Positions 1 through 12,300 of a stretch of 64,000 bases of DNA are shown piece after piece; positions within the stretch are counted from its first letter, which is position 1; the number at the start of each line of letters is the position of its first letter. This DNA comes from Pseudopyrenochaeta lycopersici. Its lineage: Eukaryota > Ascomycota > Dothideomycetes > Pleosporales > Pseudopyrenochaetaceae. A model generated the notes under the pieces. It worked only from the letters and a program-made list of their open reading frames with translations, made no database searches and was not told the origin of the DNA. The translations under genes were made by a program, and so were the position numbers. Where the stretch lies: the NCBI GenBank assembly GCA_003313425.1, contig NHZP01000046.1, forward strand, positions 62,001 through 126,000, read 5' to 3'.

Positions 1-2486
1 ACAAGGCGCTGCAGACCGGCGTCGACCTGATCGCAGCTCACCTCACGAGGATCTTCAACCAGAGTCTGAAGCTAGGATACTGCCCAAGCGCCTTTCGGGA
101 ATCCATCACAGCAGTCCTTCGCAAACCAGATAAAGCCAACTACGCGATCCCCAAGGCATACCGTCCGATAGCACTGCTCAACACCATTGGCAAGATCATG
201 GATGCTGTAATCGCCCGAAGGCTCAGCTACCTAGTAGAAACGCACCACGTGCTTCCACCACAACACATGGGCGGAAGGAAGCACCGATCCACCGAACACG
301 CACTGCACGCCGTCACTGCGAGGATCTACGATAGATGGAACCAGGGAACTGCTGGCCAGGTGGCCAGCCTCCTGCTACTGGACGTGTCTGGCGCTTTCGA
401 CAACGTATCCCACAAACGCCTCTTGCACAACCTGCGAAAGCGAAAGGTCGATGAGAAAATAGTCCGATGGATAGCGAGCTTCTTAAGCGATAGACATACG
501 CACATAATGGTCGATGGGTTCAAGTCTGAACCATATGCAATTAATACCGGCATTCCTCAAGGCTCGCCGCTCTCTCCCATGCTTTACCTCTTTTACAATG
601 CGGACCTGATCGAGCTGTGCAGCGAAGCAACAGACGCGATGTCGACAGGATATATCGATGATGTCGCCATCCTCGCGTGGGCCAACACCACGGAACGGAC
701 GTGCCAGGCACTGAGCACGATACTGGAGAAAGCACAGCGATGGGCCTGCACACATGCATCGGTCTTCGCGCCAGACAAGTTTCAGCTGACACACTTCACA
801 AGGACGCTCAAGAGCATTGATACAGACGCTTCCATCCGAACCGAATGGGGCGAGATCAAACCGTCAAAAACATGCAAGTACCTCGGGGTAACCATGGACG
901 CCAGGCTGAATTGGAGGGACCACGTGGAGACCATCAAGCAGAAAGTGACACGCACAGTACACACACTGAGCAGCTTGGGAAATTCCACCTGGGGCGTCCG
1001 ACTACAGGACATGCGCAAATTGTACGAGGCTATCGCGATCCCGCAGATGATGTACGCTTGCTCGATCTGGTCCAACGCAAATCTGCACGACAGGACCCGC
1101 ACGTATACACACAAGACAATAGACGCTTTGCGCAGCATCCAAGCAAGAGCAGCCAGAAGCATGAGCGGAGCATACAAAGCCACATCGACGGCAGCTCTGA
1201 ACGTCGAGGCCTTCCTACTCCCCGTTGAACAGCAGGTCTGGAGACACAACGCAGACACCATCACTCGACTGTCCTCTAGCCGGGAGATTGCGAAGACCGC
1301 GGGTTTCGAACTAAGCGAGTATGGACCCGTAGTTGCAAAGAACAACCGCAGGCCGCGCATGAGCCCCTGGCAGAGAGTCTGCGAGGAACTGAGAAGCAAG
1401 CAAGTACGCGATCTCGACAAACAAGAGCCTATTCCACCATTCATCACGCCGCCATGGCGACGAGGGCCGCAGACATATATCGATGGCGACGCCGACAAGG
1501 CCCGTGATCGTCACAACCGAGAATGCGCAACGGGCAAGAGCCTCAGCATCTACACAGACGGTAGCGGCATCGACGGCGAGATCGGCTCGGCAGCGGTGTG
1601 CCCACTCACGCAACAAACACGATCTGTGCATATGGGCTCGGACACAGTGTCAACAGTGTATGCAGCAGAGCTGCAGGGCATCAGTTTAGCACTGCAAATC
1701 GCGAAGGGGTATGTAGACGAAACCGGCGCACGCAAAGACATAGCCATATACACGGATAACCAGGCTGCCATATGGTCTATCACCAAGGCGGAGGGACGAT
1801 CAGGCGCATACATCCTGGCAGACATCGCACAACAAGTCCAGGAACTCCAGGACAAGGGAAGATCTGTGACGGTTAGATGGGTGCCAGCCCACGTAGGCAT
1901 CCCAGGAAATGAAGCCGCCGACCAGGCCGCCAAGGAGGCCACCGGTTGGAGGGAGAATGGACGCAGAGCGCAACCAGCAGATCCGCCTCCCCAGCTGTAC
2001 CCACTCAGGACAACGCTCAGAAGATGGTGCAAGACTCAAGCGGAGCGACAATGGATAAGGGCATGGAGGGAAGACAAGAAGGGCCGCGCGACGTACAGAC
2101 ACACGCCGACGCCTACTAAGAAAGTACTGCAGCTCCACGAGAGGCTCAGCAAGAAGGAAAGCGCGTTGCTGGTGCAGCTGCGAACCGAGATGATCGGTCT
2201 CAACGACTTCCTCTTCAAACGACAGGTTCCGGACATCACTAGCCCCGGCTGCAGCTGTGGAGAGAGACGACAGACCGTCGCCCACGTCCTGCTCCGCTGC
2301 AGCAAGTATAAGGACCTCCGGAACCGCATCTTCGCCAACCTTTCCGGACGCCACAGCCTTAGGACGATCCTGAGCAAGCCACAGCTAGCCACTAAAGCCA
2401 TCGAGTATATGGAACAAACGCAGATCCTTGGGCAAAGGGGGATCAGAGATATGCAGACGACGTCGAGCACTGGGGGGAGACTGTAG
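1..2486 (+). CDS. LINE ORF2: reverse transcriptase-RNase H polyprotein, 5' part outside window
   Basis: This is the second ORF of a non-LTR retrotransposon of the Tad/I type, which copies its RNA into DNA at a nicked target. The frame is open from base 3 at the left edge, so the N-terminal endonuclease part lies outside; the first Met codon in view is at 198. Counting from it, the RT shows LDVSGAFDNV (61-70), PQGSPLSP (120-127) and the catalytic YIDD (152-155). The RNase H domain follows, with YTDGSG at about 452, TDNQAA and VPAHVGIPGNEAAD at about 562. A C-terminal knuckle of the form CxC...HxxxxC lies near 685-702. No internal stop is seen and G+C is normal, so this copy has escaped RIP. 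Two other copies of the family lie at 2771-3716 and 60435-60975, and a 3' fragment at 54555-54832. Confidence 0.93.
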   Translation, partial: KALQTGVDLIAAHLTRIFNQSLKLGYCPSAFRESITAVLRKPDKANYAIPKAYRPIALLNTIGKIMDAVIARRLSYLVETHHVLPPQHMGGRKHRSTEHALHAVTARIYDRWNQGTAGQVASLLLLDVSGAFDNVSHKRLLHNLRKRKVDEKIVRWIASFLSDRHTHIMVDGFKSEPYAINTGIPQGSPLSPMLYLFYNADLIELCSEATDAMSTGYIDDVAILAWANTTERTCQALSTILEKAQRWACTHASVFAPDKFQLTHFTRTLKSIDTDASIRTEWGEIKPSKTCKYLGVTMDARLNWRDHVETIKQKVTRTVHTLSSLGNSTWGVRLQDMRKLYEAIAIPQMMYACSIWSNANLHDRTRTYTHKTIDALRSIQARAARSMSGAYKATSTAALNVEAFLLPVEQQVWRHNADTITRLSSSREIAKTAGFELSEYGPVVAKNNRRPRMSPWQRVCEELRSKQVRDLDKQEPIPPFITPPWRRGPQTYIDGDADKARDRHNRECATGKSLSIYTDGSGIDGEIGSAAVCPLTQQTRSVHMGSDTVSTVYAAELQGISLALQIAKGYVDETGARKDIAIYTDNQAAIWSITKAEGRSGAYILADIAQQVQELQDKGRSVTVRWVPAHVGIPGNEAADQAAKEATGWRENGRRAQPADPPPQLYPLRTTLRRWCKTQAERQWIRAWREDKKGRATYRHTPTPTKKVLQLHERLSKKESALLVQLRTEMIGLNDFLFKRQVPDITSPGCSCGERRQTVAHVLLRCSKYKDLRNRIFANLSGRHSLRTILSKPQLATKAIEYMEQTQILGQRGIRDMQTTSSTGGRL

Positions 2487-2770
2487 GTACAGTGGACGCG
2501 ACAGACGAGGCAAGGAACCTCTACGAGCCTAGAAATACGGTATTCAGTTAGTAGAACCGCTATCAAGATGAGGTGGGGACCAAATTGTAGATAGTGGTTG
2601 AGTGAAAACGACAGGTGTCGGGGACAGCTGGTCCTCATAGATAGGATAAAGTGGGGCGGCGCGGACGTTGATCCGCGCCGCGTCGGCTGTCTGCCACGCC
2701 TGCCACACCGGGCATAGCTGCGCAGCACGCGGCTGAAACCGAGTAGGAATAAATCCAATCCAATCCAATC
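2487..2770 (+). repeat. LINE 3' untranslated region and short-repeat tail
   Basis: This follows the stop of the RT ORF and ends in repeated AATCC units (about 2749-2770) instead of poly(A). The stretch with TCGGCTGTCTGCC and CGGCTGAAACCGAGTAGGA recurs in reverse orientation at about 54590-54660, where the tail is AATC repeats. That defines the family's 3' end. Confidence 0.8.
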
Positions 2771-3716
2771 CAGTGGCCTGCCGTTTCCTTTCAACCACTA
2801 TCTAAACATGGGCCCATCTAGATAATAGTTCTACTGACTGTATACTGTGATTCTAGCTTCGTAAAGGCGCTCTGCCTCGTGTTTTGCGGCCCCAATACCT
2901 ACAGTCTCCCCCCAGCGCTCGGCTGTCGTCTACGCGTCTCTGATCCCCACTTACCTAAGGATCTGCGTCTGCTCTATAAACTTAATAGCTTTAGTAGCTA
3001 GCTGTAGCTTACTTAGGATAGCCCGGAGGTTATGTTGTCTAGAGAGGGTGCTGAAAACCTAATTCCGGAGGTCCTTATGTGTCCTGCAGCGGAGGAGGAT
3101 GTGAGCGACGGTCTGCCGCCTCTCGCCGCACTGGCAACCGGGGCTAGTGATATCTGGCACTCTTTGGCTGAAGAGAAAGTCATTCAGCCCGATCTTTTCA
3201 GTGCGCATCTGCACCAGCAGTGCGCTCTGTCGTTTGCCGAGCCCCTCGTGGAGCTGGAGAACCTTCTTAGTGGGCCATGGTGTGTGTCTGTAGGTTGCTC
3301 GACCCTTAGTCTCTGATCGCCACTAGACTCTCCACCCTTGCTCTGTTTGTTTCCTGCACCATCGTTTAATTGTCGATTTGAGCGGGTAGAGTCTAGGTGG
3401 CGCGTCTGCTGGTAGGCATCTGCGTCCATCCTTCCTCCACCCTGTCGCCTCCTTGGCGGCCTTGTCTGCAGCTTCATTTCCTGGAATTCCCACATGTGCT
3501 GGTATCCATCTGACTGTTACCTGCCGTCCCTGATCCTGGAGCTCCTGGACTTGTCGTGCGATCTCTTCGAGGATGGAGGCTCCTGATCGGAGAGTGCAGC
3601 GCGTCGCCAACCACCACCCCGCGGTTGTCGGAGACGGCGCCGAAGTGCTTCGCGCCCGTTGCGGCTGCCCACGCGTCGTCCGCCATGGCTAGCGCGCATG
3701 TGAGAGCAGAATGCCG
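2771..3716 (-). mobile_element. LINE copy 2, 5'-truncated and frameshifted, tail to tail with copy 1
   Basis: On the minus strand this repeats the C-terminal half of the LINE ORF2. RNase H motifs VRWIPAHVGIPGNEAAD and ADKAAKEATGW are read at 3323-3610, followed by the C-terminal region down to about 2880 and a short 3' UTR. Homology starts near 3716, in the RNase H domain, so RT is missing. At least two frame changes occur between 3600 and 3716, and more towards the C terminus. The terminal part of its 3' UTR that copy 1 has is absent, so copy 1 may have inserted into copy 2, or the junction was made by recombination. Confidence 0.8.
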
Positions 3717-4387
3717 TGTAAGTCAATTTAGTAACTTATATAGAAGTAGATGTTGATAAGTGCACCTATAAGAGCAGCTTTTTTAAACGATCACAGGACA
3801 TTTCAGGTAGATTCAGCTGGTACAGCTAGCCTGAACTGAACCGCCAGCTGAAGATACGCCTATGCACGACTGCGCAGCCTCGCCCCTTAAATCAAACCAT
3901 GAGACTGACGACCTAGGCTCGCAAAAAATTCACCTGAATTGTAAGAAGTAGTGAAACTCATGCGGTCAACTATCTACTTAGCCCGTTTCCTTATCCAGCA
4001 GTTAGCCCAATGCCACTCGAACGCATGCCGTGATAGGTGTTATGTACACTTTTAGCATCTGTGTCGACTCGGATCCTATTGTTTGTGGCTTTCGAACTCA
4101 GCTTATATAGAGGTCATAGTACGACCTTAGTAGTAAAAAGATTCATGTTCCCAACAGCGCTTGGCCTGCCACAGCAGAGTATAATGTCGTCGATCGTGGA
4201 AACTAATCAGGACGCAATAAAAATAATTTTGACGGAATAGGTAAGGCTCTAGTCGCAGTGCAAAAGCCTAGGATGCAGACGCGGCAGCACTTCCGATGTT
4301 GTTGATAGCGTGGCGCCCATATCGCGCCTGCCTTGGTAGAGGAGTAATAACATCTACTCCCTCGCATGGCGTACAGGACCTACCACA
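3717..4387. other. No gene recognised
   Basis: A stretch of mixed composition between the LINE remnant and the pseudogene on the minus strand. Short open frames exist on both strands, but none has a recognisable domain, codon pattern or splice structure. Confidence 0.4.
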
Positions 4388-5145
4388 TTATTTTTGGTTC
4401 GTATCCTCCACATAGCTTTTGTAGGGCCGTTCGTAATACTCATGCCAAGCGAATATATCGTTTAAACGATCATACACCGCAATATAATCTGTCATGTCCA
4501 TGTACATCCATCCAACCTCTTCGGCGCCATCATCGGTCTCGCCGCCATCCCAGTCCCAAGTAAATTCCTCCGTGGGCTCCCCTTCTTCTTCTTCTGGCTC
4601 CCAGTACGTAGTTAGAATCTTCAAAGCTGGGTCTTGCAGATCCGGATCCTCGGGCCCCTTCTCCACCGAGCGCAAGCAATCTTAGTCCACGAATATGCAG
4701 TACTGCCATCGAGGAGGCACAATACTCGCAGGGTGTATTGTGTTGGGCGCATTATATTCGTCATTGCTGAGTAATTTGGCACGAACCTGCGTGAGTCCGC
4801 CCAACTCTTCCAGGCATTCGTCGCGGAGCCGTTGGGGCAGATCAGCGGCTACCCAAGCGCGAAATGCGCGGCGTGCGGTGTATGAATCCGCGCCAGCAAG
4901 TGTTGCTTCGTCCTCATAATCGTTATCCCATGACAGGGAAGCAGCTCTAGTTGATCTTCTAGCCTTAAGGTCTCTGAGACATTCGTGCGAAAGAGTTCGA
5001 GCCACTGTGCCCACAGCGCATCGCTAGAAGGACTATAAACTGCGCGGACGATGACGAAACCCCATTTGGTGTCTGGCCGTAAGTTGGGGTGTGCAAGACT
5101 GTCTTCGGTGCGATGGTATTGCTTTGGATACCTCGGTCCTTAGAG
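4388..5145 (-). pseudogene. Conserved fungal hypothetical protein, broken by a frameshift and a stop
   Basis: Read on the minus strand, the N-terminal part (about 5145-4945) contains KWGFVIVRAVYSPSSDALW and ETLRLEDQLELL. The middle (about 4940-4685) contains EDEATLAGADSYTARRAF and PPRWQYCIFVD. The C-terminal part (4675-4388) is acidic with WDWDGGETDD and EEVGWMYMDM. The order resembles a common fungal family of unknown function that opens with a 'WGFVIYRT.Y...SD..W' motif, which I recognise only by pattern. The first and middle parts are in different frames, shifted by one base around 4935-4950. The middle and last parts share a frame but are separated by one TAA at 4682. I infer a recently decayed gene; two assembly errors would give the same picture. 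Confidence 0.55.
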
Positions 5146-5655
5146 GGCCATCCTCTCTTGCAATTGCCTGAGGACTTCAGCAGTCTCGAGGTTTTTGGCT
5201 GACGACATAGTGCGTTGGTACCCCACAGGAGATGTGTGAGGCCTGGCCTTGAAATTGAGAAAAACTGGATTTCGATGTCGATTGCACGAGAGCGGAAAAA
5301 GGCTTGAGCGATTGATGCGCAGAAAAAGTTGCGTACGTTGCCGGAGAGATCAACACCGTACCAGCATTCGCACGATAAATAACGATGTGGCATGTGCAGG
5401 GACGACTGACAGCTCTTATAGGCGGCTTTTCTCAGGCTTGACCACATTTGACGAAACTTAGGCAAACCAGGGTCCCTAGTTGTGAACGTGCATTCAACGT
5501 TGGTTGCTCGAAATGACCATCACTCCCAAGGCGTGCAAGATTCGTAGACCCGCACTTGCATTTTAAGATTGTGGATGTTGATAGTGCGAGCAATTTGTGT
5601 TAATGGGCTAATTGCTAGAGGTATATATGAGATCAGTGGCAAACCCGGTTTCCGA

Positions 5656-7269
5656 TCATACCCCTATGCAGACAGCATAGTCTGGCCACAAGGAGGCACA
5701 TTCTCCGACGCCCGGATTCCACTTATAGAAGTCCTCAAGCGCGATGCCCGCTGTATTTGCGATTGCCCAACAGCCGACACCTGCGACAACAACGTACCAT
5801 TTCTTGCACGATGGATTTGCACCGTCCTGGATTTGAGCTGGTGGAGGCACGCCTCCACCAGTGCTTGTAGGCGTTTCTGAAGTCGTGGGTGTCGAGGCGG
5901 TAGACGCAGGGATCGTATTGCTCGATAGAGTAGCCGAACTTGCTAAATGTCGCGCAAAAGAGTTAGCAAACTGAACATGCGGAGACATTCCAGCGGTATC
6001 AGCAGGCTATTGTTCGCGACTTACATTTTAGGATGCAGTAGCTCTTGCCCTCCTGCAAAACGCAATTGCCTGCTGAAAGGCTTGGGTTCCATGCTATCAG
6101 ATCCTGTACCGTGACACCAGCCTGTGCAGCCCATATATTGCACGAGTTAATATTATCGACACCCACTACACTTGAAAGCGATTCAGAGAATGCATTCAGG
6201 TAAATCTCACAGTTATTCGCCGTGCCTGCTGCAGTCGACCAGAGAGGATCTGTCACGATTGGTGGAGGTGCAGATGTCGGCGTTGGCGTTGGCAGGGTAG
6301 ACGGTGCCTGGCGTTGGCGTTGGATAGCCAGAGTAAGTGGCCACGTTGCCGACAGGTCGAACGGAATAGGACGTCTCTAGCCACAAGTTTGAGCACTTGT
6401 TATCGACTTGAGGGTTGAGAAAATAGAAGTCATCCAAGGAAATACCGAAGGCCAGAGATACACTGCCGCATAGGTCATCTTTCTTCGTAGTATACCATTG
6501 CCCACAGCGCGTATTCCACTGGCTTTGCGCATCTGATGGTACCGGTGCTCCTGTATCGAATGTATTACTTTGACCGGCTTGGAGGAGCCCTTCTGGTGAA
6601 CTGTTGTGGTGTTAAGAACTCGACTGTCTCTTATGGACAAGGAAGGTATGAAAAGCATCTCACCTGGTACACAGATTCCACCCATACCAGCTGGCAAGGT
6701 TGTTGCAAAAGCCGTTAATCATGGGATTCCATGAGAGAAGCTGCTGGCGGGTGATGTGATAACCATCGGTTATATCATCGCACTTGTCGTAAAAGCTCAG
6801 CTGATATGTATTGCAACCCTTCGGAAGACATATTGTGGAACCCACAGGTGGCAACAGATTGCAGCTGATATCGAATCCGTTTGCTGATATCAAGCCGTAT
6901 GTCGACACGTTTGTGCTTACAGAGATGGACATGCAGGTATCTCCCTCCTGGATCGTGTAAGTTCCGGCGCAAGTACGAGCCGGTGGAGGTGCAGGCGCTG
7001 TTGCATTGATGGCATAAGGAGCAGGTGTTGCGTAAGTGTAGCCTCCTGCATTGCAGCTAGAAGTTAGCGAGGCGAACGTAGCGGCGCCATCATCGTCATA
7101 GCCGAAGGGCGAAGCAAGCTGCATCTTCTGAACCCCAAGTTCACAGTCCGAGCAGTTCTGAGTTTTTGTCCAACTTGCGCTGCTGCTTTGGTTCATCCAT
7201 GATGAGACAATCGTATCACAATACTCGCCCGTCGATCTGAAGGCATATCCGTAGTTGGAACCCACTGGA
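5656..7269 (-). pseudogene. Multi-LysM domain protein (LysM effector/lectin type), two frameshifts, N-terminal exon not found
   Basis: LysM modules bind chitin and related glycans; secreted fungal LysM proteins can mask wall fragments. Five modules can be read in order on the minus strand: CAGTYTIQEGDTC...; CNTYQLSFYDKCDDI...; CGQWYTTKKDDLCGSV...; NNCEIYLNAFSESLSS...; and CKKWYVVVAGVGCWAIA.... They have paired cysteines and the usual NP(x)...C pattern. Introns fit at 6593-6663 and 5943-6024 (branch TGCTAAC), and the first visible exon starts after an acceptor at 7270. Two single-base frame changes interrupt it, near 6705 (extra base before the LPAGMGG segment) and at about 6290-6315 in the Pro/Thr linker. 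No signal-peptide exon is seen; sequence beyond 7380 is A/T-rich debris. Probably a pseudogene. Confidence 0.8.
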
Positions 7270-9429
7270 CTGCAATAGAAAACAGTGATGCTAGGTCACA
7301 TATAACAAGTACGGGTAAATACTACAAGCTGAAAGCAACTTTCGGATATCAAGTTCCAATCTCCTCCAACACATCGTTCATGCCCACCCTCCTCCACCCC
7401 TCCAGCGTAATTTCCTTCGCTATCTCCTTTAAGAGATACTCGTCCTTGCCCCTCCTTACCTCCGCACCTACCAGCCTAATCCCCATACTCTCCTTATTAA
7501 TCTATATCCTTAGCTTCTTCCTTAGATTATCTTCTCTCTACTGCGTACTAATCTTTAGATACGCTAGCGGCTTCTCCTTACACCTAACTGCGAAACTCGC
7601 CTTCCCCGTAAGCGCATCTGTTAGCACCGCCGCCAGCAGTCTCGCGCCCCTACGCACTTCGCGCTATAGCTAGCCCTTAGCAATAGCCTTAATATTCGCC
7701 GGCACGCTTATAACTTCTATCCTATTATAGAGCCGCAGCACGCATAAGCTGCAGATTATAGCTTCTATCTAGACAGCGCAGTAGGGGAGGACGAGGCTAG
7801 TTTATGCACGCATATTAGCGCGGATATGCGCTTACTAGAGGGAAAGGTTGTTATTATTTCTGTCTGTTATTATAAAGGCATAGACTTATGCGTTAGTAGG
7901 GACAGCTTTAGGTGTTATAATAAGTCTTTACAGATTACTAGTAACAGTAGTCTAGAAGAGGTTATAGTAGTCGTGCGTTATAGGGCTTAGGTTTGGGCAG
8001 CAGTATATAAGTAAGGGCGTGCTAGGCGGGCAGGCGTAGGTGTAGATAAAGGACTTAAGATGCTAAAGGCTTATTATTTAGTCTATTATTAAGGGTTTAG
8101 TAAAAAGCGTCTTACAGCTTTGCACGCAGAGGCGTATATACTATATTCTTAGAAGTACTCTATAAAGGGAGTTATAGAGGTGTATTATATCTCCTTCTGC
8201 ACGTGCATTATAGCTAAAAGTATTAAGTTTAAGGTTTACGTAAGATAGTAGTAACTCCTCTATAAGTTAAACTAGAGTTAACTATAGAACTATATTATAG
8301 TATCCTTTACTAAGCTAGAATAAGAAAGAGTAGAGGTTAGCGAAGTAAGAGAGTAAGGGGACTAGCTATAGGACTTGCTTAAGGTCTTCGTATAGCTAGA
8401 GAGATATCGTAATAGAATAGATATACGCTGTATATCTCCCTACACCTAGATACTTACAGAAGCGAATTAAATTATTATGCCTAAGAGTAATATTTCTATA
8501 TAGAAGAGGCGTAATAGCCTCTCTCTAACAGCGGTTTACTAGCAAACATAAGTAAAGGTCTTAAGTAGTGTCGCTAATCTATTTAAGCTGTGTGAGTATC
8601 TTAACTAGGATATTGTTAGGAAAATTAGAGAAAGATAAAGTAGTTATTGTAAGGTAGGGTGTTAATGCTGAGGTTACCTTACTAAGGGCGTCGTCTTACA
8701 TATGCATACTGCGCCAAGCTCTGGCAAGACAGGGGAGTGCTTTAGCGTACAGGCCACCCTAGTAATCCTGTCAATTACTTCTTACCCCCGCCTAGCGTTC
8801 TAGAGGATCTGTGGGATTCATTTATCGAGCAGAACGCTTAGTGCATCCCTAGCCACAGCGACTTGCCTGTGCGACTTTTGTACCTGTCGTTCCGTGAGTT
8901 TCTCGTAGAACCTGGACAGCAGAGAAAGTGTCCGTTCTGGGGGGATGATAGGAGCACACACGGGAAGCTGGCGTCTCGCTGCCTTAAGCTCATGTCTGCG
9001 CCTAACGGCCTTCTTGGGAAGACTTTCCCACTGAGGGCCATATACGGCGGACCCTGCAGCTATTTGGCCGCCTCGTTAACTGTAAACTGTCCTGCAGTCT
9101 TGTTGAGCGTATGTTACCAGGAGCAGGGAGCGCATATGCCCGGAGGTCTTCACAAGCAATGTAATACCAGGGAAGGCGACACTGTGCAGAAGGAGAGGTA
9201 AACGGGCCAGGACTGTAGCCTGCTTTGGATGGAGCTAGTTTTAGACTGAGGCTCAAATCCGTGCGGGCTCATTTTGGCAATGGATCGTTAATCGCTTTAA
9301 GTTATTTGGATGTCTTTTCTTGCGGACCATGACTCCCTAGCGGTACTGTTGGATTCTCAGGCATAGATAGTGTTGCTTTATGAGTTGTGACGTTGATAGT
9401 GGCCTGAAAGGGAGTGGTGTTTGTTTTCT
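7270..9429. other. Degenerate A/T-rich repeat sequence, with a normal-composition patch
   Basis: From about 7380 the sequence is TpA-rich and full of stops in all frames, typical of RIP. The minus strand of 7390-7660 keeps a partly readable K/R/E-rich frame but I cannot assign it to an element. About 8690-9300 has ordinary composition with short open frames on both strands and no domain I recognise. Confidence 0.5.
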
Positions 9430-10110
9430 TATGGAGGCAGACGTCCGCAAAGTCAAATATCTTAAAGGACAAGGCCCACTAAATCTCCTTGTAAAAAAGC
9501 GTCCTAAGCTTAACCGCGCGCATGCGTTAAGGCACCTTAAGTTCTACAAGGAGTAGTCGCACTTCCGGTGGCAGCCGCGCACACTCAAGTTCTTAGATAA
9601 GTGCTTAGTTCAGAAAGGCTCAGGGCAAAACAAAGAGTAGGCTTTTTAATATCTATAGGAGAAATAAAAGATAATAATGCTGTAAACTAGCAGCACCAGC
9701 AAGAAGCCAGCATAAATAGTGTAGGCGTTAATATGGTTAGATAAACGCAGGCGCACACGCAGGAGCCTACTAGTTATAATAGAGCGCGATTCAAATACCC
9801 TAAAAGGTAGCTACTCTGCCTAAAGTTACATTAGAGCTTTAACAAAGGGTCTTTTGCTATATTAGCGTTATTCCTAGCTTTTTATGCAGGATAACGCGCG
9901 CGTACACACAACTGCAGTAACGCTTGAGTTCCTCTGCGAGCACTACATCACAACTATTAACTAGCTAGCGTACTTACCTAACCTTAACTCTATTAAGCAC
10001 CTCTAGTAGTATATTAAAAGAGTGTTAGCGTTGTATACTAGCAAACCTTATCCGCAGCCTTACCTTAAGTATGCCACGACAAATTGCTGCATGTGAAGAA
10101 GCGCGACGAT
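9430..10110 (+). pseudogene. Tc1/mariner-type DDE transposase relic
   Basis: On the plus strand a decayed transposase can be followed. It contains KKRPKLNRAHALRHLKFYKE, then FLDKCLVQKGSGQN, where functional relatives read a 'DE.....RGSG..R.W' block. Next is LFMQDNARVHTTAVTLEFL, the second catalytic Asp block. The third block reads YLPNLNSIKHL instead of the expected YSPDLNPIEHL: Asp to Asn and Glu to Lys, both G-to-A changes expected of RIP. Several TAG/TAA codons interrupt it. The element ends are not identified. The TA-flanked elements at 13.4, 15.9 and 25.9 kb have the target preference of this superfamily and could have been mobilised by such an enzyme. Confidence 0.75.
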
Positions 10111-12300
10111 AGCAAACAGATTATTAATCACGTGTGCAACTCCTACTTTAATAATAATTTAATTAACTATATTATATATTGGCTGAGATACGTGGTGTTG
10201 AAGTTTTGTGTACATGTGCTTGTGCGGATGGCTCGTGCGCTGGCGGAAGAAACTTTGTTCGAGTGACTGTAACCTATAATAGACTAATATAGGAAATTTA
10301 GGAGTTTAGATGATTAGTTAGTTCTTTTAATTACCTATTAAATTGTTTCTTATTATGTGTTGTCTGCTAAGATAGGTCTGTTACTGTCTAAAAGTATAAG
10401 AGAAACGTTAGACATCTAGCCTAGTAATTACGATGATTGTAGTCTGTTAGTGACGTGTCAGGCATATATTAAGCCACCAGATGTTGGCACTAAGATCTGT
10501 TAACTATCCCTGCCCGTTAAGATTGTTTGCAAGACAGTTCTACCGTGATGTGGTTGGTTGCATGGAAAAGGCGATATGGACAAGTGCGTTTCTATATGTT
10601 GGTTGGTCTGAAGTGTATGCGACTTAAGACAACCTAATTGTCAGCATCAATACCATGTCCACTATCCCTTATCTATTCGGTGGCGCGCCGCAGTTAAATA
10701 GTGATAAGTTAAAGTTTCGCACCTGTAAAGGATGAAAAAAGGGAAATATTAGCTAAGAGTGAAATACATGCTAACTATTAAGCTAGATAGCTTCTGTATA
10801 CGCGCTTAATTACGCTGTTATACCTCTATATTAACACTTAGGTAGACTTATACTCTAACTAAAGCTTACAAGTTATTAAGTACCTACTAAGCTGTACAGG
10901 CACTAGTAAGGCAAGATGCGTGTCGTAAGCTAATAGAAATCTACTATAGCTCTGTTACTAGTATCTGTAAGGGGCTTACACATCGTCTTACAAGCTATGC
11001 AGCTAACTACAGTTTTAAAGCTAGCGTAGTAGACACACTAAACTCTGTAAAAGAAAGCCTATTAGTAGATAGTCTAACAGTAATTATTACTACGACTTAC
11101 AAAGGTTAGCTAGCTAGTAATGCAGCCTAGTTCGTAAGCTAGATTCGTACGCTTTATAAAGATAAGCTAGCGAATGTTTTATACGCTGCTTTTAGCTACA
11201 GTAATTATAACTAGGCTAAGATATTTTACAGAACGCCTGAATACTTAAATAGAGTAATAAAACAGCGTGGTGGAATAAGACTAGCTGCAATAGGTACGAC
11301 TGACGTAGCCTAAGGAGACTGCTTACTCGACTTCAAGGCATGGGAAGATGATATCTTCTGGCCTGCTATGCGAGAAAGATACGGTGTATCCTCCCGTACT
11401 GTATTCAGCACAGTATCAAGGCTGGCGGCATACTGGCACCAACAAGTAATGCTGGTATAGGACTAGTTGTTCGAGAAGCTGCCATGCAAGAGCATGCCTT
11501 TAGTGGCCGTCTTATTACATTGCATATCATCACAACGCGTCATGGCGTATACTAAGTTAGAAGATGTGCCAATATCAAGCAAGTTTGTTTCTTCGAGTAT
11601 TTGATCGTAATTATTTGTGGTCACTGCTTAGAAGGCCGATCTGGGGAGCTTAGAGGGAAGAAATAATGACTCCCCTAAACCCTAGCTGCAAAAATGCTTA
11701 CAAAATTAAACAAACCTCTAAGAGCCCTCACACGAGAACCACACCCCCTCAAGCAAGGCTTAGGCAGATGCATCTTCCCTCGTCCGCGCTTAAACTTCCC
11801 CTAGTTTCTCTTTAAGGACGTTAGGTAACGTCTGTTAAATGCTGTCGCGATGCAGCTTAGCCGGGCAGATAAAAAGAAGCGCACTAACTTTAAAAAGCTT
11901 GATCATATTAGCTTAATTATAATATACTTAATTATGTATATATTTACAGTTATAGGATTTCTCTAGTATAAGCAAAAACATATAATAAAGGTCTATAGCA
12001 TCTAGATACTAGTAGCGCTTAAAGAGACCTAAATAAGGAAGGTTATTATTAAGTAAATAATAACTATAGAAAAGTAAAGCAGGACTAAAGGAGCGTCTAA
12101 TAGCGGCTTAGGCTGCACGCTCTTAGATAAAGCCGCGGAAGGGTGCGAGACTTAGAAGAGTTAATACTAATCCTACGTAATATTAGAGAGCATACTAATG
12201 CTAACAGCAATTATAATAAGCGGAACATCCTCTACGTCTTTAGGTAGGTAAAATACTTCGGGATTACTCTTAACGCAGACAAATACATCGTCCCCAGCAG
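10111..12300. other. A/T-rich RIP-like sequence, no gene recognised
   Basis: Dominated by TpA dinucleotides and stops. Short patches of near-normal composition (about 10440-10700 and 11280-11640) contain no reading frame I can assign. Presumably old repeats. Confidence 0.5.
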
